Assembly (NCBI GenBank): GCA_001929475.1
Contig: LXFE01003117.1
Location: 1,868-31,154, forward strand
Length of the DNA: 29,287 bases
Origin: Neolecta irregularis DAH-3
Taxonomy: Eukaryota; Ascomycota; Neolectomycetes; Neolectales; Neolectaceae
Direction of reading: 5' to 3'
This document shows, one piece after another, positions 1-10,464 of the stretch. The notes under the pieces are model-generated. The model was not told where the DNA came from, ran no database searches, and saw nothing but the letters and a program-made list of their open reading frames with translations. Each line of letters opens with the position of its first letter. Position 1 is the stretch's first letter. The translations under genes were made by a program, and so were the position numbers.

Positions 1-611
1 GCCCACCGTTGTGCAATCCCAAATGTAATTTAATCCTCGTTACCAGCGTTAAGAATGATATGCCTTCTCTAAGCGTAACCAGTCTCCCCATTCCAGACCC
101 TTCATGTCCTTCAATCGTAACTTGTGACTCTTCAATAGCCTCTCTACTTCTTTCATTCTCTCCCCCACCAGAAACACCATTGGCTAGCCAGTCATTGATT
201 CCACCAATAGCAGCATCAACGCTCGTATGCGGACAATACACACTTATCCCAGCAGCTGCCAGCTGTAATAATGAGCTCTGCTGCGAATCCCCCATTGTCA
301 ACGATTTTAACCCTCGAAAGATAATCGGATCTACCCAAAGTATATAAGCACAATCCCATCGATGCTCAGTAATCACGATAAGCAACAATCACACCCGCGC
401 CTTTCTGAATAGCTTCCTGCGCAACAGATCTCGTCAAATCAATGGTCAACAACACATTTCTCTTTCCCGGATCTACAAATGGCGATTCAAGAAGAAGACC
501 AGTGTTGTCCCATGACTTATCCGCCAATTCCAATGGATATAAACTCTTCATTGAACGCATTACGCTGGATAAAAGTGACTTTGAGCCATGTATCGTCGAC
601 GGTATCGACAT
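1..611 (-). CDS. NIF3: NIF3-like protein (NGG1-interacting factor 3 family), 3' part outside the window
   Basis: Two exons are visible, 611-377 and 330-1, joined across a 46-nt GT-AG intron (331-376). Splicing restores the family motif AYHPIIFRGLKSL, while the unspliced frame stops at once. Further family motifs follow: LADKSWDNTGLLLE near the N-terminus, HTSVDAAIGGINDWLA in the middle and GMGRL later. NIF3 proteins bind two metal ions; their cellular role is still poorly defined. The ATG at 611 follows CCACC and lies just before the conserved start of the domain. About 188 residues are seen and the frame is open at base 1, so the C-terminal half is missing. The gene diverges from the BolA-like gene across 68 bp, probably a shared promoter. 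Family assignment is firm; function is not. Confidence 0.9.
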
Positions 612-679
612 GGTGGAGGTGGTGATTAGTGAGGATCCAAAAAAATACCCATTAACCTACTTAATCAGGTTCTGACGTG

Positions 680-1035
680 ATGGCGTCGCTCGATATAATC
701 ACCGCGCTGTCTCTCAAGGAGATTATTAAAACCAGGCTAGAGGCGGAGTTAGTCGAGGTGGAAGATATTTCGGGTACGTTTGTAATTATGATAAAGAGAA
801 GCTGAATGGCAGGAGGCTGTGGACAGGCTTTTGAATGTATCATTGTCTCTAAACTGTTTGAAGGGAAGAAAACCATCCAACGACATCGACAGGTATCCTT
901 TTTAAGAATTAAGCTAATGGATAGGTAAACTCAGAGTTGAAAGATATCATTTCTCGGGTCCATGCGTTTAGTCAGAAGAGCTTTACACCAACGGAATGGG
1001 TTAAAAATGCTAAAGGAACAATGGATGCGCTTTAA
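680..1035 (+). CDS. BolA-like protein 2 (Fra2-type), 94 aa
   Basis: Three exons, 680-773, 813-892 and 925-1035, give a 94-residue protein, a normal length for BolA2/Fra2. The introns are only 39 and 32 nt. Splicing yields the BolA motifs in order: VEDISGGCGQAF with the conserved Cys, [15 protein letters not shown], and [14 protein letters not shown] with the conserved His. BolA2 proteins form [2Fe-2S]-bridged complexes with monothiol glutaredoxins; in yeast Fra2 acts with Grx3/4 to report iron status to Aft1. No targeting peptide is evident, which fits a cytosolic or nuclear form. The gene runs tail-to-tail into beta-adaptin with 117 bp between stops. Family is secure; the iron-sensing role is inferred from homologues. 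Confidence 0.93.
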
Positions 1036-1152
1036 ATTATTGGGACAAGTAAATGAATTTGGAAATCTTTGGAGAGGGGCGTTGGCTGGGATTTCTGCCG
1101 CAGAAAAATGGACCTCTGTACATACATTGTCTGAATTACAAAATTCCAATGT

Positions 1153-3858
1153 CTAAAATAATCCAAGCATATCTTCCTCTGCCGATTGGTGATTTTGAGG
1201 TTGTTGGTTTGGAGCTGGTGTCGATTCCCATAAATTATCGTGTAACGAAAGGGCATCAAATGGTGGAGTTGTCGATGTTCCTGGTTTTGGAGTAGGTGCG
1301 TTTTGTGTCTGTGCGTTTGAATTTGAATTGAACATTGAGAAAAGGTCGTCCATTGTAGATGTGGGAGTCGCGGATGATGCTACTGGAGCGTTTTGTGCTG
1401 ATGGCAGGTCAGGAGATTGAACAATAGGAGATGGATCCAGTTCAAAATCTAGCAGATTCTCAATATTGCTTTTCTGTGCAGATGGTTGAATTGGATTCTC
1501 TCGAGCGATCTGCTTCAGTTCACTGGATGGTCAAAAGTGCTCTCGGTAGATACATACTCAATTGCTTGTTGTTGAACATCATCCACACCCTGACTTCCAG
1601 ATTTAAGGAATGTGCTGGCGGGGCGATGATATACTGCAGCCAAGGTCGACAATTCCGCAATCATTTCTCGGAGTAATTGTGGCGAAAGGCAATTTCCATT
1701 ACTTGAAATTGGCTCTCTTGGAGCAAGAACGATATCCTGGGAAAATCAGATTCTTCTCGGATTTAACGGAACAACCTTTGAGATTTCAGGGCTGCTCGAT
1801 AAAAGCCGCCAATAAATATATGCACGGTCTCGCAAGTCTGGATTATCGCATTCTGAAGTAGCTGTTTGCAACATCTTTTGTACTAATTCTTGATTCATCT
1901 TTGGTTTTTTGAGGAACAGTTTGACTGTTGCCGCGAGTAGTTGTAATTGTACCTTTAAATAAATCCAAGAGTCATAAAATTGAAACTTGCCTGTGTTGTC
2001 TCGTCTTTGAAATTCTCGAGATACATGGATAGCAGTTCATTCGCATTCTCGATTCTCTCTGCATATTCTCCAATAATCCAGATCAACGCTCCTTGAGCAG
2101 CAGGATCGTCCAATTCATCTATATTTTCGCAAAGTTGTGGGATGATTCCTTCATAACACGATGGATATTTTCGAAAGATATCCTGATGCTTAGTCAAGGT
2201 AGTCGAAAACATCACCTTGATGACCACCACTGCTTCCTGCACCACATAATTGACTTTAGTATTGATCAAATCTAAAAGAACATTGATGCAACGCTCTGCG
2301 GCGCCATTCAACTTGATTGCACACTGACCAATCGCGCGAACAGCGCGTCTCACAAATTCTACATCGACTTCAGAAGCATACCTTGATGGTCAGTGTATAC
2401 AAGTTTCAACTAGCATACTCCTTTAGCTCCATCAACAGCTGGTCCATATTCTTCTCATTCGCTAGCTTTATCATAATCTCCAGTTTTTCAAATTTCACAT
2501 ATTCCGGATCATTATATTTGCAAAAAAACACACGCAACTCTTTGCCCAGAATCTCTGGATATTTTTGGAGAATCAAATTGATATTTCTGAGAGCGACGTA
2601 TTGGACTTCTGGAGCAGTAGATAGAAGAGTGACTAGCTAATGAGATTCTCAATGCTAGCAACGATACCAAGTGGAGGAGCCATTTTCTTTAGTAATTGCC
2701 GCTGCATGTCCTCTCCAACTGTTTCCAAATGCATTAGAATAACCTTAACGGCGCTCATAACGACACCTGCATTTGCATGTTGAAATTGCGGTACAACTCG
2801 CTCGCATATGTGTTCGGCTTGGGTAGCATCGGTTGTCTTGTAGTTTGCTAAGGAAGTAAGAACAGCGATTCGTCCCCATCTAAAAATTGTGAGATTTGTA
2901 AAACAAGCACAAAATATATACTCTGTGCATTCGTTTAGAGCTATGAGCAGTTTACTAAGGGATCCACTGGAGACTCTTAATGCGCGGGTCTCGGGTGCTG
3001 TTTCTTGGATTTCAGAAAGCGCCTGTACTGCATTTGCAACAACCTGCCCAGTTAAGCCAGTTCATTCGCAATATATACCATAGGGTTTCCATCGCCTAAA
3101 AGTTCTTGAAGATTATTTATGAATCCATTTTCGATAGCCATTTCAGGATTAAGATCGAATAGTTTGGCGACACATATAGCAGCAGTTTTCCTTACGTAGG
3201 GGCTTTCATCCTACAGATTAATCCTAAAGGAAAGACGAAACATGCTTTCAGCCCTTTACGAAGGGGTTCAGTAATATAATCGATCATTTTGTCAACCCGA
3301 ATGCAACCCATTGTCCGAATTGCAAGTGCCCTTACCAACGGATTTGGATCCTCCGAGTCCTGTGATTTCATTAACGTATCCTGTAGATAAAAGGCACCTG
3401 CACAAACGTATTAACAGCCAGAATACATAGATCAGGATGTGTCTTGGCGTAATTCCTATCACATCAGCCGAGAGGTTCGCCGAGCCCCCAACATTAGATA
3501 TAAATAAACCAACTTCTTCTGAGCGAGATCGTGAGTCGCAATATTTTTCAAAACGTCGGGAAATAATGCAGAAACATCTTTCCCCAGTGTCATAGCAGCA
3601 ATTGTCCGCTGGATTGCTTCCTTGCTGTGGAGTATTAGATATGAAGAAAGCAATGACGAACCGCTCATATGCATATTGTGAAACGAGGCCGCTCCGAAGT
3701 TCGAAAGTCTCACCTTTGAGGACGTTAGCTAGTTGACGAGATTTATTGCGAATATGAGTTGCTAACTTGTGTTGCATTTATGGAAATGGAGGTTCAAGTT
3801 TAGACGCACCTTTTCGCGGAATCGTGCCGCTGCTAGTTTCGCGAGTAGTAGTGGCCAT
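1153..3858 (-). CDS. APL2: AP-1 adaptor complex beta subunit (beta-adaptin), about 722 aa
   Basis: I reconstruct 14 exons: 3858-3810, 3728-3662, 3624-3493, 3455-3398, 3359-3246, 3210-3079, 3043-2922, 2879-2668, 2632-2419, 2381-2216, 2182-1991, 1952-1776, 1736-1524 and 1473-1153. Conserved adaptin blocks include [70 protein letters not shown] and [13 protein letters not shown]. The protein is the large AP-1 chain that bridges clathrin and cargo at trans-Golgi and endosomal membranes. After the trunk comes a Pro/Ser/Asn-rich tail ending DMLGLF; no appendage (ear) is apparent, as in yeast Apl2. Two introns are GC-AG (3211-3245, 1953-1990). The start is uncertain: an ATG at 3777 in one continuous first exon (3777-3662) gives the same total length with a different N-terminus. 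The trunk resembles fungal AP-1 more than AP-2. Confidence 0.93.
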
Positions 3859-4278
3859 CGTAAGGTGCACAATGACTGATATTGAGGATTACAGGTGGTG
3901 AACTCGATATTTGCACTGGATTCGTGGGTTGGTAAACTGGTTGTTCCAATGGAGGCTGACAGTAGGGGCAGATTGGCATTTCCACACCGGCGAGCAAAGT
4001 AGAAAATGGCAGTACTCCATTTTCAATCCACAGCTAAGCAATAGGCGTTGCCTAACCTCCGAAAGATATTCGCAGATTTTAGGACAGTCGATGAGGAAAG
4101 AGCGGTTAGTAGAGCTGCTGTGCATTCATTTATCTGCATATTGAAGCTCATCCGTCTAGTTCTTCAATCTCGTAGGCTTTATTGCTTCTTGCATTGCTTT
4201 CAATTGGATAGCCGGTAAACAACAGAACTATTAGAGATCTGACTTAGAATCATCCAGCATTAACATAAACAACCCACA
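3859..4278. other. Unassigned 420-bp interval between two minus-strand genes
   Basis: No family is recognised here. On the minus strand an ATG at 4151 opens a 42-codon frame to 4023, beginning MSFNMQINECTAALL, which looks protein-like. A second minus-strand stretch around 4010-3840 reads PICPYCQPPLEQPVYQP in another frame and has a CxxC pair. A 76-nt GT-AG intron could join the two into an approximately 80-residue product ending inside the beta-adaptin start region, but I cannot confirm that. The rest would be the 3' UTR of the DEK_C gene and the promoter of beta-adaptin. Plus-strand frames look random. Confidence 0.3.
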
Positions 4279-5279
4279 TTACTCGTCACTACTCTGATTG
4301 CCCAGAAATCCAAAGTCAATACCCTTTGGCGCAGGTTCTCCCGGTATTTTGTCCGGAACCTGTTGTTTTCTATCAACTCTCTGCCGTTCTTCTTCATCTT
4401 GTTGCAATGAAGCAACATCAGCTTGAAATTCGCGTTCTTCCTTGACCTTTTGCGCCCGTTCTGTAGGTATAAGCGCAACAACAAGGAGGTCAAACCCTTT
4501 GAAAATCTTCCCGTAATTCCAAGTGAAACCAAGATACTCTTGAGGTATTTGACTTTAGCCTTGTCCGTTCCATATGGCGCCAATTCCTTCTGCCAGTGCT
4601 TGATATATCCACATAAGCGAAGTTGTTGTTTATATTTCTTGATCTCTTCCTCAATCAGAGATGGTACCTTGCCATGAATAATGTGTACCAAGTCAGAATT
4701 ACCTCATTTTCAGAAATTTTCTTTGGATTTTTCTTCACTGCAGCAGTAATTTGGGAATCAGGCTTATCTTTTGCCATCTTGTTGGTGCGTTTCTTCCTCG
4801 GTTTGGTGGGTTCATCGATTAATACCGACATATCACTCTTATTTTCATCTCCATCTGCAGAGGGTGACCTTGGTCCTTGAGCATCTTCAACAGATTGGGC
4901 TATGGAGGTGGCCTTGCTATTTTCGACCAACTTTTCGTGTTTCATCCCTTTCCTCTTCTTCCCAGATGGTTCAAGGACTTCGGCATCCTTTGGAGGGTCA
5001 TTTGAAGATTTTCTTTTCTTAGGTGGGATTGACTCTATTGACTCGCCATCCAATGCAGTCTACCATCAACAACCCGTTCTATACTGAAGAGAATACCAAG
5101 GCTTCGTCTACAGTTTGGCGCACGAAATCTTTGTAGACGGGCTCTTTGAGAGAATCTTTCTCAAGATTCAGCCTCGACTCAACCTCGCTTCGGATGCTCT
5201 TCAAAGTGCAAGCTTCGAGGTCTGCATTCTTTACAAGCTCACGAACAGTAGATTTAATGTTTTCGAAGGAGCGCGACAT
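4279..5279 (-). CDS. DEK C-terminal-like/HIRIP3-like chromatin protein, 297 aa
   Basis: Four exons, 5279-5097, 5059-4703, 4667-4496 and 4460-4279, are separated by introns of 35-37 nt. The N-terminal 60 residues resemble a DEK C-terminal domain (ELVKNADLEACTLKSIRSEV, then FVRQTVDEAL). A basic and acidic, low-complexity middle carries KKRKS- and RKKR-type nuclear signals. The C-terminal part has the HIRIP3-like pattern LRLCGYIKHWQKEL followed by KYLKSILVSLGITGRFSK and a charged helix. HIRIP3-type proteins bind H2A/H2B or H3 and interact with HIRA in animals. I infer a nuclear histone chaperone or chromatin regulator. The gene diverges from TPS1 across a 265-bp promoter. The family fit is good at both ends; the biochemical role is inferred. 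Confidence 0.8.
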
Positions 5280-5544
5280 TTTTACGCGGGCCCAGAAGCG
5301 AAAACTCTACGTGTCTCCTCTCAACAGGTTCTATAATTGTAACCCAGGGGTCTTTGGGGTTTTCCCGTTCTGTTTAGCAGCATATAGTCCACAGACAAGG
5401 AGATAAAGTATGTACAAGGAATGAAAGACGTCAGAAAAGACGTCATGGTTTGCTGGTAGTCCGTGGCTGCCCTGTTTAACAAATCACTTCGAGTAATAAA
5501 CCGCTGTATACCACTGGGCTCGTTTGGCGAAAAATACCACCGAC
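5280..5544. promoter_or_regulatory. Divergent promoter of DEK_C gene and TPS1 with paired CRE-like sites
   Basis: This 265-bp gap separates two genes read outward. AAAGACGTCA occurs twice in direct orientation, at 5424-5433 and 5436-5445, a 12-bp period. The GACGTC core resembles ATF/CREB (Atf1-type bZIP) binding sites. AGGGG at 5346-5350 matches the STRE core used by stress regulators. Both would suit a trehalose-synthesis gene, which is stress-induced in other fungi, but binding is inferred from motif resemblance only. Confidence 0.45.
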
Positions 5545-7303
5545 ATGCCCGTCAGCCGCCATTCGTCGTCTTCAGAGACCTGTTCTGTTTCTCCAGATGA
5601 GCAAAATGGAAGGCTCCTCGTTGTGTCAAACCGTCTGCCGATCACGATCAAACGCGATCCAAAGGGCTCATACAGCTTCAGCATGTCATCAGGCGGCCTA
5701 GTTGCCGCTTTAAGTGGAATGAAAAGAGAGTTTTCATGGATTGGGTGGCCCGGTATCTGCTGGGTTCACACTTAAAAGACTAATTTCATGACAGGTCTAG
5801 AGATTCCAGAAGCAGAACGTCAAGGAGTTGTAAAACAACTCAAGGACGAATACAATACAGTTCCTGTTTTTCTCGACGATGAACTGGCTGACCGCCATTA
5901 CAATGGCTTCAGCAACAGCATACTCTGGCCACTGTTTCACTATCATCCCGGGGAAATCAGTTTCGACGAACCAAGTTGGGAAGCATACACCGAAGCAAAC
6001 CGGAAATTTGCACAAGCTGTTGCCGAAATTGTTCACGATGGCGACCTGATTTGGGTTCAAGACTATCATTTGATGCTGCTGCCAGCCATGTTGAGGGAAG
6101 AGATCGGAACGAGCAAGAAGAATGTTAAAATTGGCTTCTTCTTGCATACACCATTTCCTAGCAGTGAGATCTATCGGTGTGTCATTTATAGCTACATATA
6201 TCTAAAACTTAGAATACTTCCCGTCCGCAACGAAATCTTGCACGGTGTTCTTTATTGTGATCTCATCGGTTTTCATACCTACGATTACGCTCGTCACTTT
6301 TTGTCATCATGCACGCGAATCCTTGGCTTGCATACTATGCCGAATGCTGTCGATTTCCAAGGTAAACTGGTTAGCGTAGGAACATTCCCCATTGGCATTG
6401 ATCCAGAAAAGTTCTCAAAGGCAAATGATCATGATTGAAGCATAAATTAACGTTTAAGGGTCTTGAACAAGTCAAAGTACAAGAGCGAATCTCGACTCTA
6501 GAGAAAAAGTTTCAAGGTGTGAAATTGATTGTGGGTGTGGATCGACTGGATTACATCAAAGGCGTTCCTCAGAAACTTCATGCATTCGAAGTCTTCTTGA
6601 CCGAGCATCCTGAATGGATCGGAAAGGTTACACATAATTTCCACACACCGACGCTAATGATCCCGTAGGTTGTTTTAGTCCAAGTCGCAGTTCCTTCACG
6701 ACAGGATGTAGAAGAATATCAGAATTTACGAGCTGTCGTCAACGAGCTCGTTGGCCGTATCAACGGAAAATTTGGGACGATCGAGTTTATGCCAATTCAT
6801 TTCATGCACAAGAGTGTGAGCTTTGACGAGCTAATTGCTCTTTATTCAGTCTCGGATGTCTGCCTTGTTAGTTCAACTCGTGATGGAATGAATTTGGTAA
6901 GGGTCTCAGTTCTTGAGCTGAATTGATGGCCAGGTATCGTATGAGTATATTTGCTGTCAGCAAAAGAGACATGGTGTAATGATCCTGAGCGAGTTTGCTG
7001 GGGCTGCTCAGAGTTTGAATGGAAGTATTATTGTCAATCCTTGGAGGTATCTGCATTTTCATTCACGTTTGTTCATTTCAAAGTACTGAAGAGCTTGCTG
7101 CCGGTATCTACGACGCAGTAACCATGTCAGATGATCTCCGCGAAACCAATCATCAAAAACTGTATAGATATGTTACAAAGTATACTAGCAAGTTTTGGGG
7201 TCAAACATTTGTTGGCGAACTCAAACGCATCTCGGAGCAGGCTGAGAAAAAAGTCATAGTAGGGCCGTCTGCTGATATAACACAGGATGGAAAGGTAACC
7301 TAA
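5545..7303 (+). CDS. TPS1: Alpha,alpha-trehalose-phosphate synthase (UDP-forming), 508 aa
   Basis: Seven exons, 5545-5752, 5795-6176, 6213-6420, 6459-6626, 6669-6896, 6934-7046 and 7084-7303, sum to 508 residues, the usual Tps1 size. It makes trehalose-6-phosphate from UDP-glucose and glucose-6-phosphate in the cytosol. GT20 motifs appear in order: RLLVVSNRLPITI, SGGLVAAL, WVQDYHLMLLP, FFLHTPFPSSEIYR, DLIGFHTYDYARHFL, VGVDRLDYIKGVPQKL, VLVQVAVPSR, STRDGMNLVSYEY and LSEFAGAAQSL. There is no phosphatase domain, so this is the catalytic Tps1 type. Intron 6421-6458 is GC-AG; the conserved FSK-GLEQVK junction leaves no nearby GT. The ATG at 5545 is the first in a frame that otherwise opens with TTG at 5524. 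The upstream region carries CRE-like and STRE-like motifs. Confidence 0.96.
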
Positions 7304-7517
7304 GGTTGGGATAAAATGTACATTGGAGTTGTTTGACGGACCTGGAGTATATACAGACAGACGTAGGAAATGCAATGCCACTTAAGGAGAGTGAGTCTTG
7401 CAAAAATGGGAATTCTGGAGGGGAATAGTACTACACGTGCACTATACAATTCGATGGTGACTGGGATGATTAACCTCCGATACATCAAACCCAAGTTTTC
7501 TTTTCATTAATACAGCT

Positions 7518-9681
7518 ATGAAGCCTCAAGAAGGATTCGAGCTTTCTCATATTCTTAACAATGAAGCCGTTATTGCAGAGAATGCTGGGGACTTTGTGAC
7601 TGCAATAGACAAATATCGACAGATAATTGCGGTAGTCGAAAGCGTTATCGATACTGCGACATTCATACGGCGCAAATCAGAGTACATATCTGCTAGTTCT
7701 TACTGTCTGACTTGGTAATAGTGCACAATACGCTTCTCTTTTGAGGGAATTTGAAACTTCAGCAAAATCCAGACTATTATACTTCCAGGCACAAGCGGAC
7801 GAATTCACCTATCGAATGCCAGATCCCGAAACATCATCTTTGTCCCGAATACAGTTACCACCAACGCCATCGAATGACCTGCCTGAAATTCTGTCAGATT
7901 CACCAACAAGGTCCCAGCATACTGGCCTTGCAAATCGAACATTTCGGGGTCCAGATGCAGTGAAACGTAAATCAGAGAAGAAACAACGAACTCAAGGGTC
8001 ACGCCATCCTTGGAACGACTCTCGAACAGCCAGTACTAAAGGCGGTGAAGTTGCAAGCTTCTCAGCTGCATTCACCGCTTGGAATATTAATCTAAACGAA
8101 TCTCAAGATCCATCTGCCGGTAAGGTTCGAATGACCCAGAGATTTTCGCAAAAGGAACAATCACATCCTTTGGTATCTTTAGAATCTCGTAATGGCTCGC
8201 GAACATCTCTACCTGAAACTACAAACTTGGACTCTCCAGGTCATCGGACGGGAAATACCACGCCAAACTCTCGCTCGTCCGAGAATCCATGGAAATCTTC
8301 AAACGACCCAGAACAACTTGTCAATTCGTCACCCCTAATGATTTCGTCTGACCTGGCCTCTCAAACAGCATCACAGGCATATTTCGAAAATGCCGTGACT
8401 TCTCCACCTATTGCTCGCAAATCAGCACCAATACGACCTCCCCCTCCCGTACCACCTCACAGGTCGTCACAGGCTCAAATCGTCAAAACAAAGCCTTCGA
8501 AACCATCACCATCTGGTGTTTCGAGAAAATCAAAAACGCAACAGTCAAATTCTATCTCGAACAAGTCTGACGCTACATCTGATCTGTCTCGAGAGGAAGC
8601 TGCACTGAAAAATATCAAGGGTATCGATGAGGAGCTAGCGCGAACGATTTTAAATGATATCCTTGTAAGAGGAGAAGAGATCAAATGGGACGATATTGGT
8701 TTGTATGATGTATATGCATTATACTAAACTTCGCCAGCTGGTCTAGAATCCTCAAAGACGGCTCTAAAAGAAACTGTTGTGTATCCGTTCTTAAGACCGG
8801 ATCTTTTCAATGGTCTCCGAGAGCCGGCGGCTGGAATGCTTCTCTTTGGCCCTCCTGGAACAGGGAAGGCATTGACCTTAATATTACGATTTAGCTCATT
8901 TTTCAGACCATGCTTGCTAGAGCAGTTGCAACTCAAGCAAAATCCACATTTTTTCAAATCTCCGCTTCTTCGTTAACATCGAAGTATGTTGGCGACTCAG
9001 AGAAGCTGGTCAAGGCCTTGTTCCTTGTGGCTCGAGAACTTTCCCCCAGCATCATCTTCGTTGACGAGATTGATTCAATCCTAAGTTCTCGTAGAGGGGG
9101 TGGCAATGAACACGAAGCCTCACGTCGTCTCAAAACCGAGTTTCTTGTCCAGTGGTCAAATTTGTCGAGCGTTGTCGCTCATTCAAGTACCGAGACCAGC
9201 AGGGTTCTTGTTCTTGCTGCTACAAATTTGCCTTGGGATATTGATGACGCTGCCATCCGACGATTCGTAGGGTTGTTTAACGAAATGTTTGCTAAACCTA
9301 GGTTCGTCGACAGTATATACCTTTACCGGAAGCTCAAACTCGGGAGCAACAAATTCGAAGACTGATCAGTAGAATACCTCACAATCTTTTTGAAACAGAT
9401 TTATCTGAACTCGTCAAACTGACAGAGGGTAACTTTTTAGAAATCTCCGCTCTGCTAAACAGATAGGGTATTCTGGCTCAGATATTCATGCACTGGCTAG
9501 AGATGCTGCAATGGGTCCAATTCGAAGTCTTGGAGATGCATTACTCACCACGCCTACTGATCAAATTCGAGTGGTCAATTTCTCGGATTTTGTGGCCAGT
9601 ACTAAAACTATTCGAGCTAGCGTTCGAAAAGAAGCCCTTGTACAATTTGAGAGGTGGAATCATGATTATGGGTCTGGTTGA
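7518..9681 (+). CDS. SAP1: MIT-domain AAA ATPase, Sap1/spastin/fidgetin group, 657 aa
   Basis: Six exons, 7518-7681, 7722-8698, 8738-8868, 8907-9266, 9302-9428 and 9467-9681. The first 75 or so residues form a MIT-like helical repeat ([20 protein letters not shown]). A long Ser/Pro-rich linker includes the polyproline [10 protein letters not shown]. The single AAA domain has Walker A GPPGTGK (residues 418-424), Walker B IIFVDEID (about 473-480), [12 protein letters not shown] and the [19 protein letters not shown] element with the C-terminal helix of the meiotic clade. These enzymes remodel or sever polymers (microtubules for spastin/katanin, ESCRT-III for Vps4); the yeast relatives Sap1 and Yta6 have no settled substrate. 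Intron 8869-8906 is GC-AG and falls directly after the Walker A lysine. Family is firm; the choice of Sap1 over Yta6 is tentative. Confidence 0.92.
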
Positions 9682-9859
9682 GCAAATTTAATAGCATCGC
9701 GGGTGGGTCAGGCTGGGTTGTACATTAGTGGCACCGTATAAATTTTTTTTGGGCATTGGTCTACAAGCTGGATTTTGTAGCTCTGAAATACAGACCGTAG
9801 AGTGAAAAAGAATTACCTAAAAAACTCCTAATGACAAACAACTCAATCCGCAGTTCTTC

Positions 9860-10230
9860 CTAATAATGATGAGTCGTGGATGCAAGATGCCGATCTTTGT
9901 TTTGCGCCGACCTGCCCGTTTGTTCGTGTAATTCTTTGGTAATTTTAGCTTTACAAAGAATTTCGGCAACTGAGAATCTTTTCTTGGCACTGAGCGGACG
10001 ACAAGCTTCTATACGGACCACATCCCCAGCTCTGCATACGAATCCTTCATCGTGGACGAGATAATTTTTGCCTTTTGTGATGATCTCGTCCCGTTAGCTA
10101 GGTAATTACCAATACTGGTAGATACTTTCTTTACAAGCGGATGGACGGTCTGTCTTTTGACGTGAACTTTGATTGTTTTTGCCATCTTTCCAGCAGATAC
10201 GACTATTCCAACCAGATTTTGACGGGCCAT
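9860..10230 (-). CDS. MRPS17: Mitochondrial small ribosomal subunit protein uS17m, 110 aa
   Basis: Two exons, 10230-10110 and 10071-9860, flank a 38-nt intron and give 110 residues. The N-terminal part, starting [20 protein letters not shown], is typical of uS17, an OB-fold protein that binds 16S-type rRNA. Splicing restores [20 protein letters not shown] and [15 protein letters not shown], the strongly conserved core. The C-terminal extension after the core and the lack of a eukaryotic cytosolic S11 N-terminus favour the mitochondrial form. An upstream in-frame extension to 10302 exists but the family begins at the ATG at 10230. It is the first of three consecutive minus-strand mitochondrial-type genes, with mitoferrin 234 bp upstream. 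Confidence 0.93.
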
Positions 10231-10464
10231 GGTGGTTATATGGATGTAACGTTTTAGGTGAATGAGATGAGGTTGAAAATTTACCCAACTTATTGGCTCC
10301 ATTCACACCATCCCTATTGGAAATGAGAAGTGAAACTCCATAATTTAAAGCGGATTTATCTACAGAGTTCATGACTTGGAATTACTTCGGTATCCGATTC
10401 TCTCTATCCTCACATTTTATAATTTGTTGCTGATTATCCCAGATGATCATCCATTGACATTATC

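Noticed and set aside
3292-3777. Minus-strand 161-codon frame beginning [13 protein letters not shown]
   Set aside because: Its first part is genuine beta-adaptin, but it then reads through three introns out of frame; the conserved adaptin sequence requires splicing at 3662, 3493 and 3398. Only the possible start at 3777 is kept.
5797-6147. Minus-strand 116-codon frame
   Set aside because: Lies antisense to TPS1 exon 2, whose GT20 motifs are unmistakable.
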